The translations under genes and the position numbers were made by a program. Shown here piece after piece: positions 11,701-23,700 of a stretch of 64,000 nt of DNA. How positions within the stretch are numbered: position 1 is the first letter of the stretch; every line of letters begins with the position of its first letter. The stretch lies in assembly GCA_964019135.1 (NCBI GenBank), contig OZ025257.1, positions 24,226,352 through 24,290,351 on the forward strand, read 5' to 3'. The DNA is from Arenicola marina (Eukaryota; Annelida; Polychaeta; Arenicolidae). The notes beneath the pieces were generated by a model, which was not told the origin of the DNA, made no database searches, and saw only the letters and a list, made by a program, of their open reading frames with translations.

Positions 11701-14700
11701 GAGGGAAAGGGTAACAAGATATGGGGAGGAGAAAAAGACAGACACAAGTAGCGGAGAGAAGGTAAAAGAACCAAAAGTGTCACGGGTTGGAGATTGAAGA
11801 AAAGCAAACGAAAGTAAAGAAAATGTACAGAAATGGCAGAGGAATTACGAAGCGCAGACTGCATTGTGATGTCACCAGAACAGTCCCGCAGTGACGACCT
11901 TCGACGGCAATCAATGGCTGCGTGTAAAACTGAGTAAACCGTTCATTGGACGTCTGGGCAAGCCGCTCCGTCTAGTCTCGGGTTACGACTAGACGGTCTC
12001 TCGTCGGAGTTTACACTCCCATATTTCTCTTGTTCTCATCACTCCCGATTGTCCGATACGACGCCTTTCAGACCCTCGCCACCCGCCGCTCACCCATGCG
12101 CCCTCTTTAATACATTATTCACTCCCTAAAGAGTGGCTCGATGAGTGAGTGAGTGAGATCGGTGCGGGTGGGGGTGGGGTTATGGATGTGGTGTGAGGGT
12201 GTGGGTGGGTGTGGGCGCGGTTATGGGTGCGGTGTGGGAGTGGGGGTGGTTACAGATGTTGTGTGAAGGTGGGGATTAATGCTGTCGACGGGTGGGGGGC
12301 TGGTTGTGGTGGGGAGGGGGGAGGGGGGGGGGGGAGGGGGAGGAGGGTGGAGGGGGAGGAGGGCAATCTGAAGGCGTGTCTTCAACAAAAAGTCAGGCGA
12401 CATAGATCGTCACTCATTGCGACTGAGGTGGTCGACCATTATTACCTCGTGCTTGACTACGAAGAAATATTTGTGCTCCCTTGACAATCGCCTTGCAACC
12501 TTCTGCTTCCCGCCGACCGCCCGGTGTTTGCAATCCATGAAGCTCCATCACAAGTCGATAAAATCCACTTTATAAGTCGCATTACGCCTTCTATTTGAAT
12601 AATTCGAGATCAGTAAATATCGACAGAAGTACTGATAATATCGTTTTTTGTATCCTCTTAGTCTCACTATTTGCTTTCGATTAAAATTATGTGTCCTTTG
12701 TTTTTAGCCATAATTTATACTAATTGTTATTTTGGGTTCATGGTTCATTTCCTTACTGCTGTAGATGGCATTAACAATGTTTAACTTTGATGCGAAATAA
12801 TGAATATATGTTTTTGGAATCATCATGTTGAGGTTCGCGTGTTCAGACTGATCCTGAACCTTGGTCCTGGTTTAGCCCATGCCGCCAGACAATGTGGCTG
12901 CAAATGCGAATCCATCATTGACGATCCATCCTTGTGACACTCCTGTCCATTCATCCCTCGTCGTCCCGTGAGGATCAGGGCCCTTGGATTTTCATCCCAT
13001 GTGTGCCCAAGAGTTCATGTCAATTTTGTACACTTGGTCTGCAGGTCTCATGATGGGTTTGACACCAATAAGGATGGCATTATGGAGGCCAAGGGAGGCT
13101 CTCACTATGCCGGTCAGAGGAACGTCTTCAACGACTTGGGCAAGGGAGTCCTCAACAACGCCTTCGAAGGTAAGCAACAGGAGCAGAACTTCTCCATGAA
13201 AATCTCTACATCTCCAACTGCATCTACATCTCTATGTAGGCCACTAATCTACTCTGCTGCAGCAAACATCTCCATGTAGGCCACTAATCTACCCTGCTGC
13301 AGCAAACATCTCCATGTAGGCCACTAATCTACCCTGCTGCAGCAAACATCTCCATGTAGACCACTAATCTACCCTGCTGCAGCAAACATCTCTATGTAGA
13401 CCACTAATCTACCCTTCTGCAGCAAACATCTCCATGTAGGCCACTAGTCTACCATTCTGCAGCAAACGTCTCCATACAGGCCACTATTCTACCCTTCTGC
13501 AGCAAACACCCCCATACAGGCCACTATTCTACCCTTCTGCAGCAAACACCTCCATACAGGCCACCAGTCTACCCTTCTGCAGCAAACATCTCCATGTAGG
13601 CCACTAATCTACCCTTCTGCAGCAAACATCTCCATATAGGCCACTAATCTACCCTTCTGCAGCAAACATCTCCATACAGGCCACCAGTCTACCCTTCTGC
13701 AGGAAACACCTCCATGCAGGCCACTATTCTACCCTTCTGCAGCAACCATCTCTATATAGGCCACTAGTCTACCCTTCTGCAGCAAACATCCCATGTATGC
13801 CACCAGTCTACCCTTCTGCAGCAAACACCTCCGTGCAGGCCACTATTCTACCCTTTTGCAGCAAACAACTCCATACAGGCCACTACTCTACCCTTCTGTA
13901 GCAAACACCTCCATATAGGCCAGTAATCTACCCTTCTGCAGCAAACACCTCCATACAGGCCACTATTCTACCCGTCTGCAGCAAACACCTCCATACAGGC
14001 CACTATTCTACCCTTCTGCAGCAAACACCTCCATACAGGCCACTATTCTACCTTCTGCAGCAAACCCCTCCATACAGGCCACTAATCTACCCTTATGCAG
14101 CAAACACCTCCATACAGGCCACTATTCTTCCCTTCTGCACCGAAACACCTCCCATACAGGCCACTAGTCTACCCTTCTGCACCAAACACCTCCATACAGG
14201 CCACTATTCTACCCTTCTGCAGCTTATGTTGTTTAACACGTATTCGAATTCAAGGACGATTCAAGACGGCAGCTTCTGTGCATCATGCAATGAAAGTGCA
14301 ATCCTTATGTAGTTCCGACCTAATTTATTGATCAGTCTAAAACTGTGTTATATGCTATTGGTTCATGGCAACTAGTAGCGTTAGTCATTATCAAGGCCGT
14401 TTGGACATTATACGTCCTACAGTGTCTTCGTTCTCCTATTGAGCTAAAGGCTAATGTAAATAGTACAATATACGATAAAAAATCTCTTTACAATAATGCA
14501 GCAAGAAACATGGATGCTACGACATGAAGTACTTATATTTACTAAGGTACCATCCTTCTTTGGAATAATAAATGAAGGTAGCTAAATAAATATAATATTG
14601 ATATTTATTAATTTAAAATACCCAATAACATTACTAAAACATAAATGAATCATGCGATGTGCGACAGGTTTATGCCAAGCCCCTGAGAGGTGCAGGCCCA

Positions 14701-17700
14701 GTGGCGTTGGATCATTTTATTGACGTTGTGAAGATATTTACATGCGCCAGTTGTTCCCTGGCCATGTTTATCACGGTCTGCCATGGCATTGGCGCGTGGA
14801 TGGCATGCGTCTCCATTACAACCAGCGCCCCCTCGGCATGCGTCTACAATACAACCAGCGCCCCCTCGGCATGCGTCTACAATACAACCAGCGCCCCCTC
14901 GGCATGCGTCTACAATACAAACAGCGCCCCCTCGTCGCAATGCGAGAGTTTACTACATCCACCGATCTCCTTATACTGCCGCCAACGACCTTGCTATAAC
15001 CGTCGGATTGTAAAAAATTACATGTATCAAGCTTGTAATGGCAAGTCATGTTTATTGCGATAATAAAGAATAGAGTCGGTCCGTGTAGGAGGTTGGATGG
15101 AGTCGGGGGGGGGGAGAAGCCCTGGGGGGGAGGGGGTGGGGTCGACGAATGCAAGGGAGAATGCAGTTTTGTGTTAAGGTAGATTGGGGTGGGTGCGAAT
15201 CCGCCCTATTGTAAACAAACTTGCAAAGGTGCAATTGGAGTCCGTATTATTTGGAAAGGCTTCTATTGATGCCGCTGTCTACCTTCCGTTCACACCGTTG
15301 CAATATCGTTACCAAAGGGCTCACAAGATGGACGTACACTTCATGACTACTAAATAACCCACTAGAGGGCGGCAGTATTTGGTACAGTTTGCAACACCTT
15401 CAGCGTGGTGTCTAGGGTCGTTTAGAGCAGTTGAGACCCCCGCCCCACCTCCTTTCTAAAAGTGTCCTACAACCTAGCCTCGGGAGACCCACTCGGTTCC
15501 GCCGTTGGGTCTCGGTTCCAGCCTGTGTTCGCACGGGGACATTTAAACAGAAGAGGCGCATTTGGAAATTCTCAATTATCTGGAGGCACACTGGGGCTAA
15601 CACATTTTGTATAGATTCATCTTTTAGCTATCAAATTCTTCAAACAATCAAAAGATTGATCACCTCTATCTGTGCTTGCAAGACGTTTCACGGAGCACCA
15701 ACGTCCGAACAGGGCGCCATATTTGTTTTTTGGCACATGCTGGTACCTGGTGAATGCAACTTGGTTCCCAGCATAGGACGCTTCGCTAGATGGCGCTGTC
15801 AGACGGGCACTTTGCAGTTAAGGACAATAGCAGCGCCCTCTGTCACAGAGAATTCAAAGTTTGGGAACCAGGCTACATTCACAGGCACCAGCACACGCCA
15901 AAAAAAAATATGGCGCCCTGTTCGGACGTTGGTGCTTCGTAAATCATCTTGCAGACACAGATACAGGTGATCAATCTTTTTAATTGTGTGGAAGAATTTG
16001 ATAATCAGAATTTCCAAATGCGCCTATTTTGTTTAAAAGTCCCCGTGCGAAACCCAGGCTGGAACCAAGACCCAACGGCGGAACAGAGTGGGTCTCTCGA
16101 GGCTACCTGCAACCTTGCTTATGTTCGGGTACCATAACGAAGGGTGATGAGGGTAGGGGGGGGGGCGTGGAATTTCGATTGGGCAGACTACGTCATCCAA
16201 ATTCTGGCACCGCCGCAGTGTCTTGCCTTATTTAAGTATGATAATGTATTTGTTTCGACTTGCACATGCAAACAGTCTAAACGTGCGTCAATTAAAAGAC
16301 AATCATAATGCCGTTGAAAAATTGCTGTATCAGCCAATATTAATCGGAGGGGGTCTTGGTCTCGCCTGTACTTCGTGGGCTAGTCCGACGCGTCCGGGTC
16401 CGCCGCAGGGCTAACCAACAGCAACGCAATGTACATGAAGAGTCTTTTTTTCGTCGCTTTGGAAACCGTTCCCCCCCCCCTCCTCACGCCCCCCCCCACC
16501 CCTCACCCAACCCGTGGGTGTTGACACACTTCACTGGCAGAAAACATGCGCAAATTAGTTTCCATCCTGGCTTGACATGCAAACCGCCTGCCGCGACCGG
16601 CACTGTGGGACCACTGGATCCCCAGGACGGCACTCGAGGCGGGCTATTGATTAAGCTCCCTGTAAATTGGTCCCAGTCAATCTGGGTAGATTGACGGGTA
16701 TCTATCCACCTTCCCTGCCGCGACGCCATTAGCATTCAAACCTATGGGGGTGTTGTCCTTGTCTTGAAATGGCAGGAGGGGGTTGTGGGGGGGGGGGGGC
16801 GGGCGGCTGTGAGGCGGTGGTGGGGAGGACGCAGTCAAGCCGTCTTGACCACGTCACGTGACTCTCGACGTGGGACAATTTTTGCAACTAGGCCAATTTC
16901 TTGAACCCATAGCTCTTGCTATCCGTTTTTAATATGAATAATCAGTTAACGCCCTGCCCTTGAATTGTGTCCTTTGCTAATCACCAACCCGTGATGTATT
17001 TTTTTATTCCCCAACCCGTGAGTTATATAATTATTTAATCCTCAACCCGTAATCTGTTTAATTACTTAATCCCCAACCGTAATTTGTGTAATTACTTAAT
17101 CCCCAAGCCGTGAAAAATGCAAGTTAACTGCGAATCACGAAAAGAAGTTTTGATTTCAGGGCCTGTGATTAGAGCCCATTTATTAACTGTCCCCCGGTCA
17201 TACGAAAAAGTTAGTGATCCTCCCCAGGGGCGGATCTAGGAATTTGCCAAGGGGGGGGGGGGGGTGCTCTCTGAAAACTTGCGACCGGGCGGGGGGGGGG
17301 CGGGGTGCTCTCTGAAAAACTTGTGACCGGGGGTGGGGGTGCTCGGAGAAGGCCGACTTTAGCAGTGTATGTTCAGGTTTCCAAGGGGGGAGGGGGGTTG
17401 CAACCCCCGTAACCCCCCTGGATCCGCCCTGGACTCTCCCCTCGCGACGTGCACAGTTCCTTAACCACCCCCCACGCCGCGGCCGCCCTCACCCCCTCCC
17501 AACCCCAACCATGCAGAGTGTTGTCTTGGCTACTGTTGTTTGAACAAACTTTATTTATTTCTCGGTGACTCATGTTCATTTTGGGCCTGCCCTACACCCC
17601 CCCACCCCACCACCACAACCAAATATAGTGGAATATTTTCATCCCCTCCCAATCCCCCCCCCCCAACCCTCGCCCCTGGAGTAGGTAACTTTATACTGTT

Positions 17701-20700
17701 TATAGAGAGTTACATCCACCGGATCCCGTTCTCTTGTCGCCCAGGGCAGATATCCCGGCGGTAAATCGAAGAATTGTGATTGTTTTGTTAATGATAAAAC
17801 TTGAAAGACATTCTACATCCTTCTAGACATTTTTGCGTTACTTTTTCCGTGGATTCCGCTGACCCTATTCCAGCCTGAAGCAGCTCAAGCAGAGATGTGC
17901 GTGTTCCCAACAAAGCAGAAAATGCTAATATTAAGACATCGATCGTTCGATGTTTTTGTTGAGTTTTTAAAGATCGCTTCAGTCATTAAGTTTTATGTTT
18001 TGATTGATATATTTGCAGGATACAACTGTTCATTATTTGCCTACGGACAGACTGGCTCCGCAAGTCATACTCCATGGTTGGTTATGGCCCAAACAAGTGA
18101 GTATGCAAACCCGTCAAATTTGTGATGTATGTAACACCTCATCTTAGATAAGATTTATCGTTTTAACGTTTTATCTCTCGAAACTCCCCCCCCTCCCCCC
18201 CCCCCCCCCCCCACCACTATCCAGCATATCAAGATCCGACCCTGTACTTCACTGAATGTTGGCCGTAAGCCGTTGTAACGCGGGGCATGCATATTTTAAC
18301 ACTTAGTTCTTTTTCCTTTAAATTATGCATGTCATGTACTAGGTAACTTGCCTCAATCTTGTTGATACTTATTCGGACTGAAACGTCTGTACGTCTATAG
18401 CGCGCAATCGTTCAACATAGAGCAAAGGTCTATACTGTTCTCTTCCGCGTGGCTACAACAATGTGGCCTGAGCAATCGATCCGTATAATTATTCTGGATA
18501 GAGAGAGAGAAGGAGGAAATATGGTTGTGACTTGTATATTTTATTCATTGCCGATTGTTTACCTGGGTTGTACACGGCCGACGTTTTCAATTTTTTCAAG
18601 TGTGTGTGGTGTTATTTTTTTTTTTTTTTTGGGGGGGGGGGGGGCAGCCTATAGGCATAAAAAAAATAGATACACATGTGTATTGTGTAAGATTCGAATC
18701 TATAATGTGACATACCGTAACTTGCACGTCCCGTATAGCGTCAAGCAGCCCGGTATCCCCCCCCCCCCGCCCCGCGTGACTCTCAAGTGCCCCTCACCAC
18801 CCACTCCGCCTTCGCCCCCCGCCTTCTGCCCGCCCGATACTATGCAGGACCTTAGGGGGATGTAAAGCGCGATGTAGGCNNNNNNNNNNNNNNNNNNNNN
18901 NNNNNNNNNNNNNNNNNNNNNNNNNNNNNNNNNNNNNNNNNNNNNNNNNNNNNNNNNNNNNNNNNNNNNNNNNNNNNNNNNNNNNNNNNNNNNNNNNNNN
19001 NNNNNNNNNNNNNNNNNNNNNNNNNNNNNNNNNNNNNNNNNNNNNNNNNNNNNNNNNNNNNNNNNNNNNNNNNNNNNNNAAGCCTGTATGGATCCGCGTC
19101 TGTCCCGGTGTGTGCCCGGCGGTCAGTCCCTAGCCGTGTCTCCCCTGGGGTGGCGTGTATGACGGTCTGATGTATCGATCTGTGACAGACTCACTGGTCG
19201 ATACAGGCGCCTCCCCCCGACACTGGAATTCATCCACTACACGGCGCGCACTCCCCGTCTTTACTACCCCACCGCTTGAGGACCATACCTTCCCCCAGCC
19301 ACCCACGTACCTACCACCCCCACGCGCGCCACGCCACCACCACCTCATCGGCGACATTACCATCACTACCTACCCACTCCCATGCACCCCCCCCCACCGC
19401 CATCACACATATGGCCACCCCTCGCAATCCACACCCCCCCCCCTGTCCGCCACAGCCCACATCACCACCTCCTCCCACCTATATCACTCACACTACCACC
19501 ACCCCCCAATACCACCTCCGACATTGCCATTCCCTCACTATCCCCTTCCCCGCTACTACCAGCTTCCCACCCCCGCCACCCCCACACCGCCATCATCCCT
19601 TGCCCCACCCACCCCATACCGCCATCACCCCTTGCCCCACCCACCCCGCCAACATGACCACCCACCTCACCCCTGTCTCCCCTTCCCGTTTACTCTCACC
19701 GCCATGTTAATGTCACGTCGTCGGCAGCATTCAGTGTCCCTCTCATCGATATCCGACAAAACAAAAACCTCTTCAGAGTAATACTTTACCCTCCTTTTAC
19801 CCTATTTCTTTTGCCATCATTGGTAAACACAAAAGAGAGGCATGCGCGTGTCTTTATTTTTTCTTTGTTACTGAACGCAATTCCCACTGTTCTGTTTCGG
19901 GGAGGCTTTCTGGCCCGCTATCCATCAGCCTACACATATCTACATTTTAGCTTTAGCATGTGGCCCATGAAACCGACTATACTATACGAAGTACTGTTCT
20001 GAAATATCGGGATAAACTTTTGGACACGTTTGATGTTTGAATTAAATCGCAATTTAAAGGCATGTCATTTTTACTTTTATGCACCCATAATCTCAAACAA
20101 TATTTCTGCTTTGCACCTGGACAATTGAACATTTACAGAAATCTCTAAAGATTCCAATTAAATACATAGGCTTGGCGCATTTATAACAAGCGTTTAAGTA
20201 ACATTGATCTATAATTACTCCATGGAAGAATGTTGCATAGCTTTGGTTGCTTTTGTTTTTTTAGGTAAACCGTTGAAACTATTTTCTGACATTGATTTAT
20301 GTTTTCGTTCGGTTTTAAGCAATATGTCCTGTGATTTCTATATTACCAATCTCTTCTCCATGTCAAATAAGTACATTCTGTCTTGAATTTAAATCTGAAA
20401 GCCTGTGGGCTATCCGGAGAGAAGCAAATTTGTTCACCGGAGTAGAAGTTGGTGGCCGATTTTATATCCCAGCGCCTGTTCGCTGTTCGGTATTCTGTGT
20501 GATGTCGACCGCGGCTCGCTAGGACATCCGCGCACGATGAAATAGTACGCGCAGTTATGTTGAAACTGTTGTTTTACAGACTCAGCGAGATATAAAACAT
20601 ATGTGCATCATAATTTTTAGATACTTTTAGTCTTGATTCTAAAATGTAAAAAACTAAGATTGCGCATGTAAGTAGGCAATGAATCTGGCGTTTTCTTCCT

Positions 20701-23700
20701 TTTGTACGTTGCTCCCAAAATAGAAAATATTCCCACGACATTGCATTGTGTTGTGGCTCGTGAATGCTCGTCTTTGATTGGTTCAGCCTGGTTGACTGGG
20801 GGACTCTTTTTATTGTTGCAGGGGAATTGTTCCCATCACATGTGATGAATTATTTAAGACAATTCAGAGCAACAAAGGCAGTGAAAAGGTTAGTAGTGGT
20901 TGTTCAACTTTTTTTTATTTCCTTCAGCAATGAGAGATACAGAACAATGTAACCTCACGTGATACTAATATGCAAGTTTATATTATATAGATAATTTCTT
21001 CACCTTGTTAAAGTTAAAAAATTTAATTTAGCTGGGCAGCGCAATTTAAAAATTGGCGACCAATGTAAGAAAGAATGGTTACTCCGAGGGTCGCCTTTAA
21101 AACAGGTAGGCTGTATTCTGTTAATAGAATAATGTGTATAAGTTGATGACCTAATTAATTTGTGCGTTGTCTGATGCCTGCTTAGCATGCATAGAACCAT
21201 GCAATAAACAGGTGGACCACACAAATTGTTGACGTAGTAAACCACTCTTTCAAAAGAGCTTCATCGAGCCCCATTTCAATGTCATTCGGAAGTGTTTTGG
21301 CCCAATGTAGTCTTCATGTGCACAAAAGCGGTTTAAAATATTTCATCTTTTGAAAAGAGGAGTGGGTGTCCCTGGAGACATGGCTCCTTTGATCTCCAAA
21401 GTCTCTCCAAACGGTGTACCTTCTAAATCAACCATGCAGGCCAACATGCCCCATACACACATACACGAGGTCACCCTGACACGGCGACATACAGGGCCGC
21501 CCCGATAGCTCAGTGGGTTAGAGCGCTCGCATTGAGCGCTCTTTCCACATGAGAGCGTCATGAATATACAACCAACCGCGACATACTGACCACTGCTGGG
21601 CCCTGCGTTTTCAGCGGTACGAAGTGACGTTCTCCATGTTGCTTTCAGCGGTACGAAGTGACGTTCTCCATGTTGGAGATCTACAACGAGCAGGTACGCG
21701 ACTTGTTGTCTAAGGACAATCCGAAGGGCGGGCTCCAGGTCCGCCAGAATCCCAAGCTGGGACTCTTCTACGTCCAGGATCTGAAGGCCATCCCGGTGGG
21801 CAGCTACCAGGAGATCGAGAAGCGAATGGAGCAAGGTGCGTCCATCAGGATCGGGATTGGTGTATTGTGTACATATATTTTGTGTTTTAGTATCATTCTA
21901 AAGTCAAGGCCAAATATGCTCGTCCTTTAACCTTCATCAAATGAATCTACTCGGTTGTACAATATGTTGGCTTCCTTGGTTTAGTAAATACTACTCCTGA
22001 GTATTATGTGAGCTACACCAAGGCCGATATTTTTTGTGTTGACATGAAATAATGATTCAGTAGACGGTCGTGTCCAAGGCCAGCTCGTTCCTTCCTTCCT
22101 CCTCCCCCTCCTTCTCATATGACCTCTACCATGAGCGTCTACAAGAACCCATAACTAGTCCAATAGTCTATGCAGGCATGTGTATGCTTGGTCGGGTTAA
22201 CGCAAAACTAACTTAACTTAGTCAATCATGGCGCCCGGCACGTGCCCATGCAGCAGTCCGTAATATAATACCGGAAGCGCTACTCTGACTGCATGACAAC
22301 GCATTTCGCAACTCCACATTGATTCTCGTCACTAAGTAAAACTCATCGCTCGAATTCGATTCCTGTTGTTATATTACACAGCCTACCTACTGCAAATCCG
22401 CCCGTGACGCTAGTGCAGGCTAAAGTACATGTTGCAACGCGGAATCGTTCATTAGGAGACTCATCCCCGTTCATTGGAATAAGCCATTACAATGCGTAAT
22501 GCCATGCAAAACTCGCGCTATTACTATTATTACGATTTGGATTTTAATTCAGGTTTACTTCACATATGTGCGGAGAGTTAACATGTTCCTTGCTTCTTTC
22601 GTTAAACTTTCGCATACAGCGTACGAAGTAAAATATTTAGCGCTTACAAGTCGCCTTCTTCCGACCCAAACCGCCTTGCTGCCCTTCAATCTACAATTGT
22701 TGCCATAGTGACATTGCATTGAACAATGAAACATGACGTCACGCCAAATGTTTTTATTATAGATTCAAATGGCCCGCCTATCTATCTAGTTGCATGTGCC
22801 ACGTTTCTTGCTTGATATTATTGCATTCTTTTGGACGTGACGTCATGTTTTATTGTTCTACGCAATGTCACTATGGCAACGATTGACTACTGAAGGGGCC
22901 GTAGGGCGGTTTGGGTCAGATTATACGATTTTAGCCGCCTTCAGATTTAATGCTATATTGTAATAATTAACACGACCATCAACTCAACATAATATGAATT
23001 TGTCTGCGTCTCCCAGGCACGGCCAGTCGGACGGTCGCCTCGACAAACATGAACGCCACGAGCAGCAGGGCCCATACCGTCGTCACCATCACCTTCATCC
23101 AGGTCATCAAAACTGGGTCAGGGGAGACGCAGAAGAAGAGCGTCATGAACCTCGTCGACTTGGCGGGTTAGTTCAAGGATACGGACAATTCCTAGATATC
23201 ATTCATGTACAATTTATTTTTAGTTTTATTCTCAAGTATTGTGCTTGGAGCAACCATTTATTCGTTTGAAATCAAAATGTGTGTTCGTTGTGATATGATT
23301 ACTACTGTACCCATTCTATGGCCTGAGACTACATCCACGTTTCATTGACCCTGTGTACCTAAAGCATGTTTGTGTCGGATATGACGTTGCTTGTCTTAAC
23401 CTTTCTGTCCGTTTATACATAGTTGCATAAACGACTTCGCAATTATACGCCATCTTGGAAAAATCGAGACTGGCGCAAAGAGTTATGGGACATATTTTGG
23501 TGTTATCTTGACTTTTTCTATGAAGATAAATACCATATTTCCACGTTATTGGCAAGGCATGTATAAAATTAATGAGCATGTCCATATTACATTCAGATTA
23601 CATAACTTTTCCGTTACGTAGATGACACTATTTCATGTTTAAATGTCTACAAAATACGTTGTCAGGCGATGACGACATATTGACATCTCGCAAAGACCAA

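Larger units (their letters stand above)
9195..13044. other. Intron 5, SINE-rich
   Basis: It holds at least four SINE copies (9695-9870, 10258-10415, 10556-10715, 11125-11302) and a diverged one next to exon 6. There is a G-rich foldback remnant at 11430-11500 and poly-G/C low complexity at 12160-12365. No gene is recognised. Confidence 0.75.
14226..18018. other. Intron 6 remainder
   Basis: No gene is recognised. It contains the 33-bp repeat (14801-14942), the foldback element (15465-16120), a degenerate AT-rich repeat (16984-17112), a G-rich foldback (17223-17432) and several poly-G/C runs. The translated frames here are low-complexity. Confidence 0.75.
18097..20821. other. Intron 7, with an assembly gap
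   Basis: It contains a poly-C tract (18186-18212), T/G homopolymers (about 18614-18645), the 200-N gap (18880-19079), a C/A-rich low-complexity block and a dispersed repeat (20340-20675). No gene is recognised; long frames in the CCACC-rich block are low complexity. Confidence 0.75.

Noticed and set aside
19155..19781. 208-codon Pro/His-rich frame on the plus strand
   Set aside because: C/A-rich low-complexity DNA next to an assembly gap, with overlapping open frames of similar composition.
21343..21834. 163-codon minus-strand frame
   Set aside because: It is antisense to kinesin exon 9 and has no recognisable motif.
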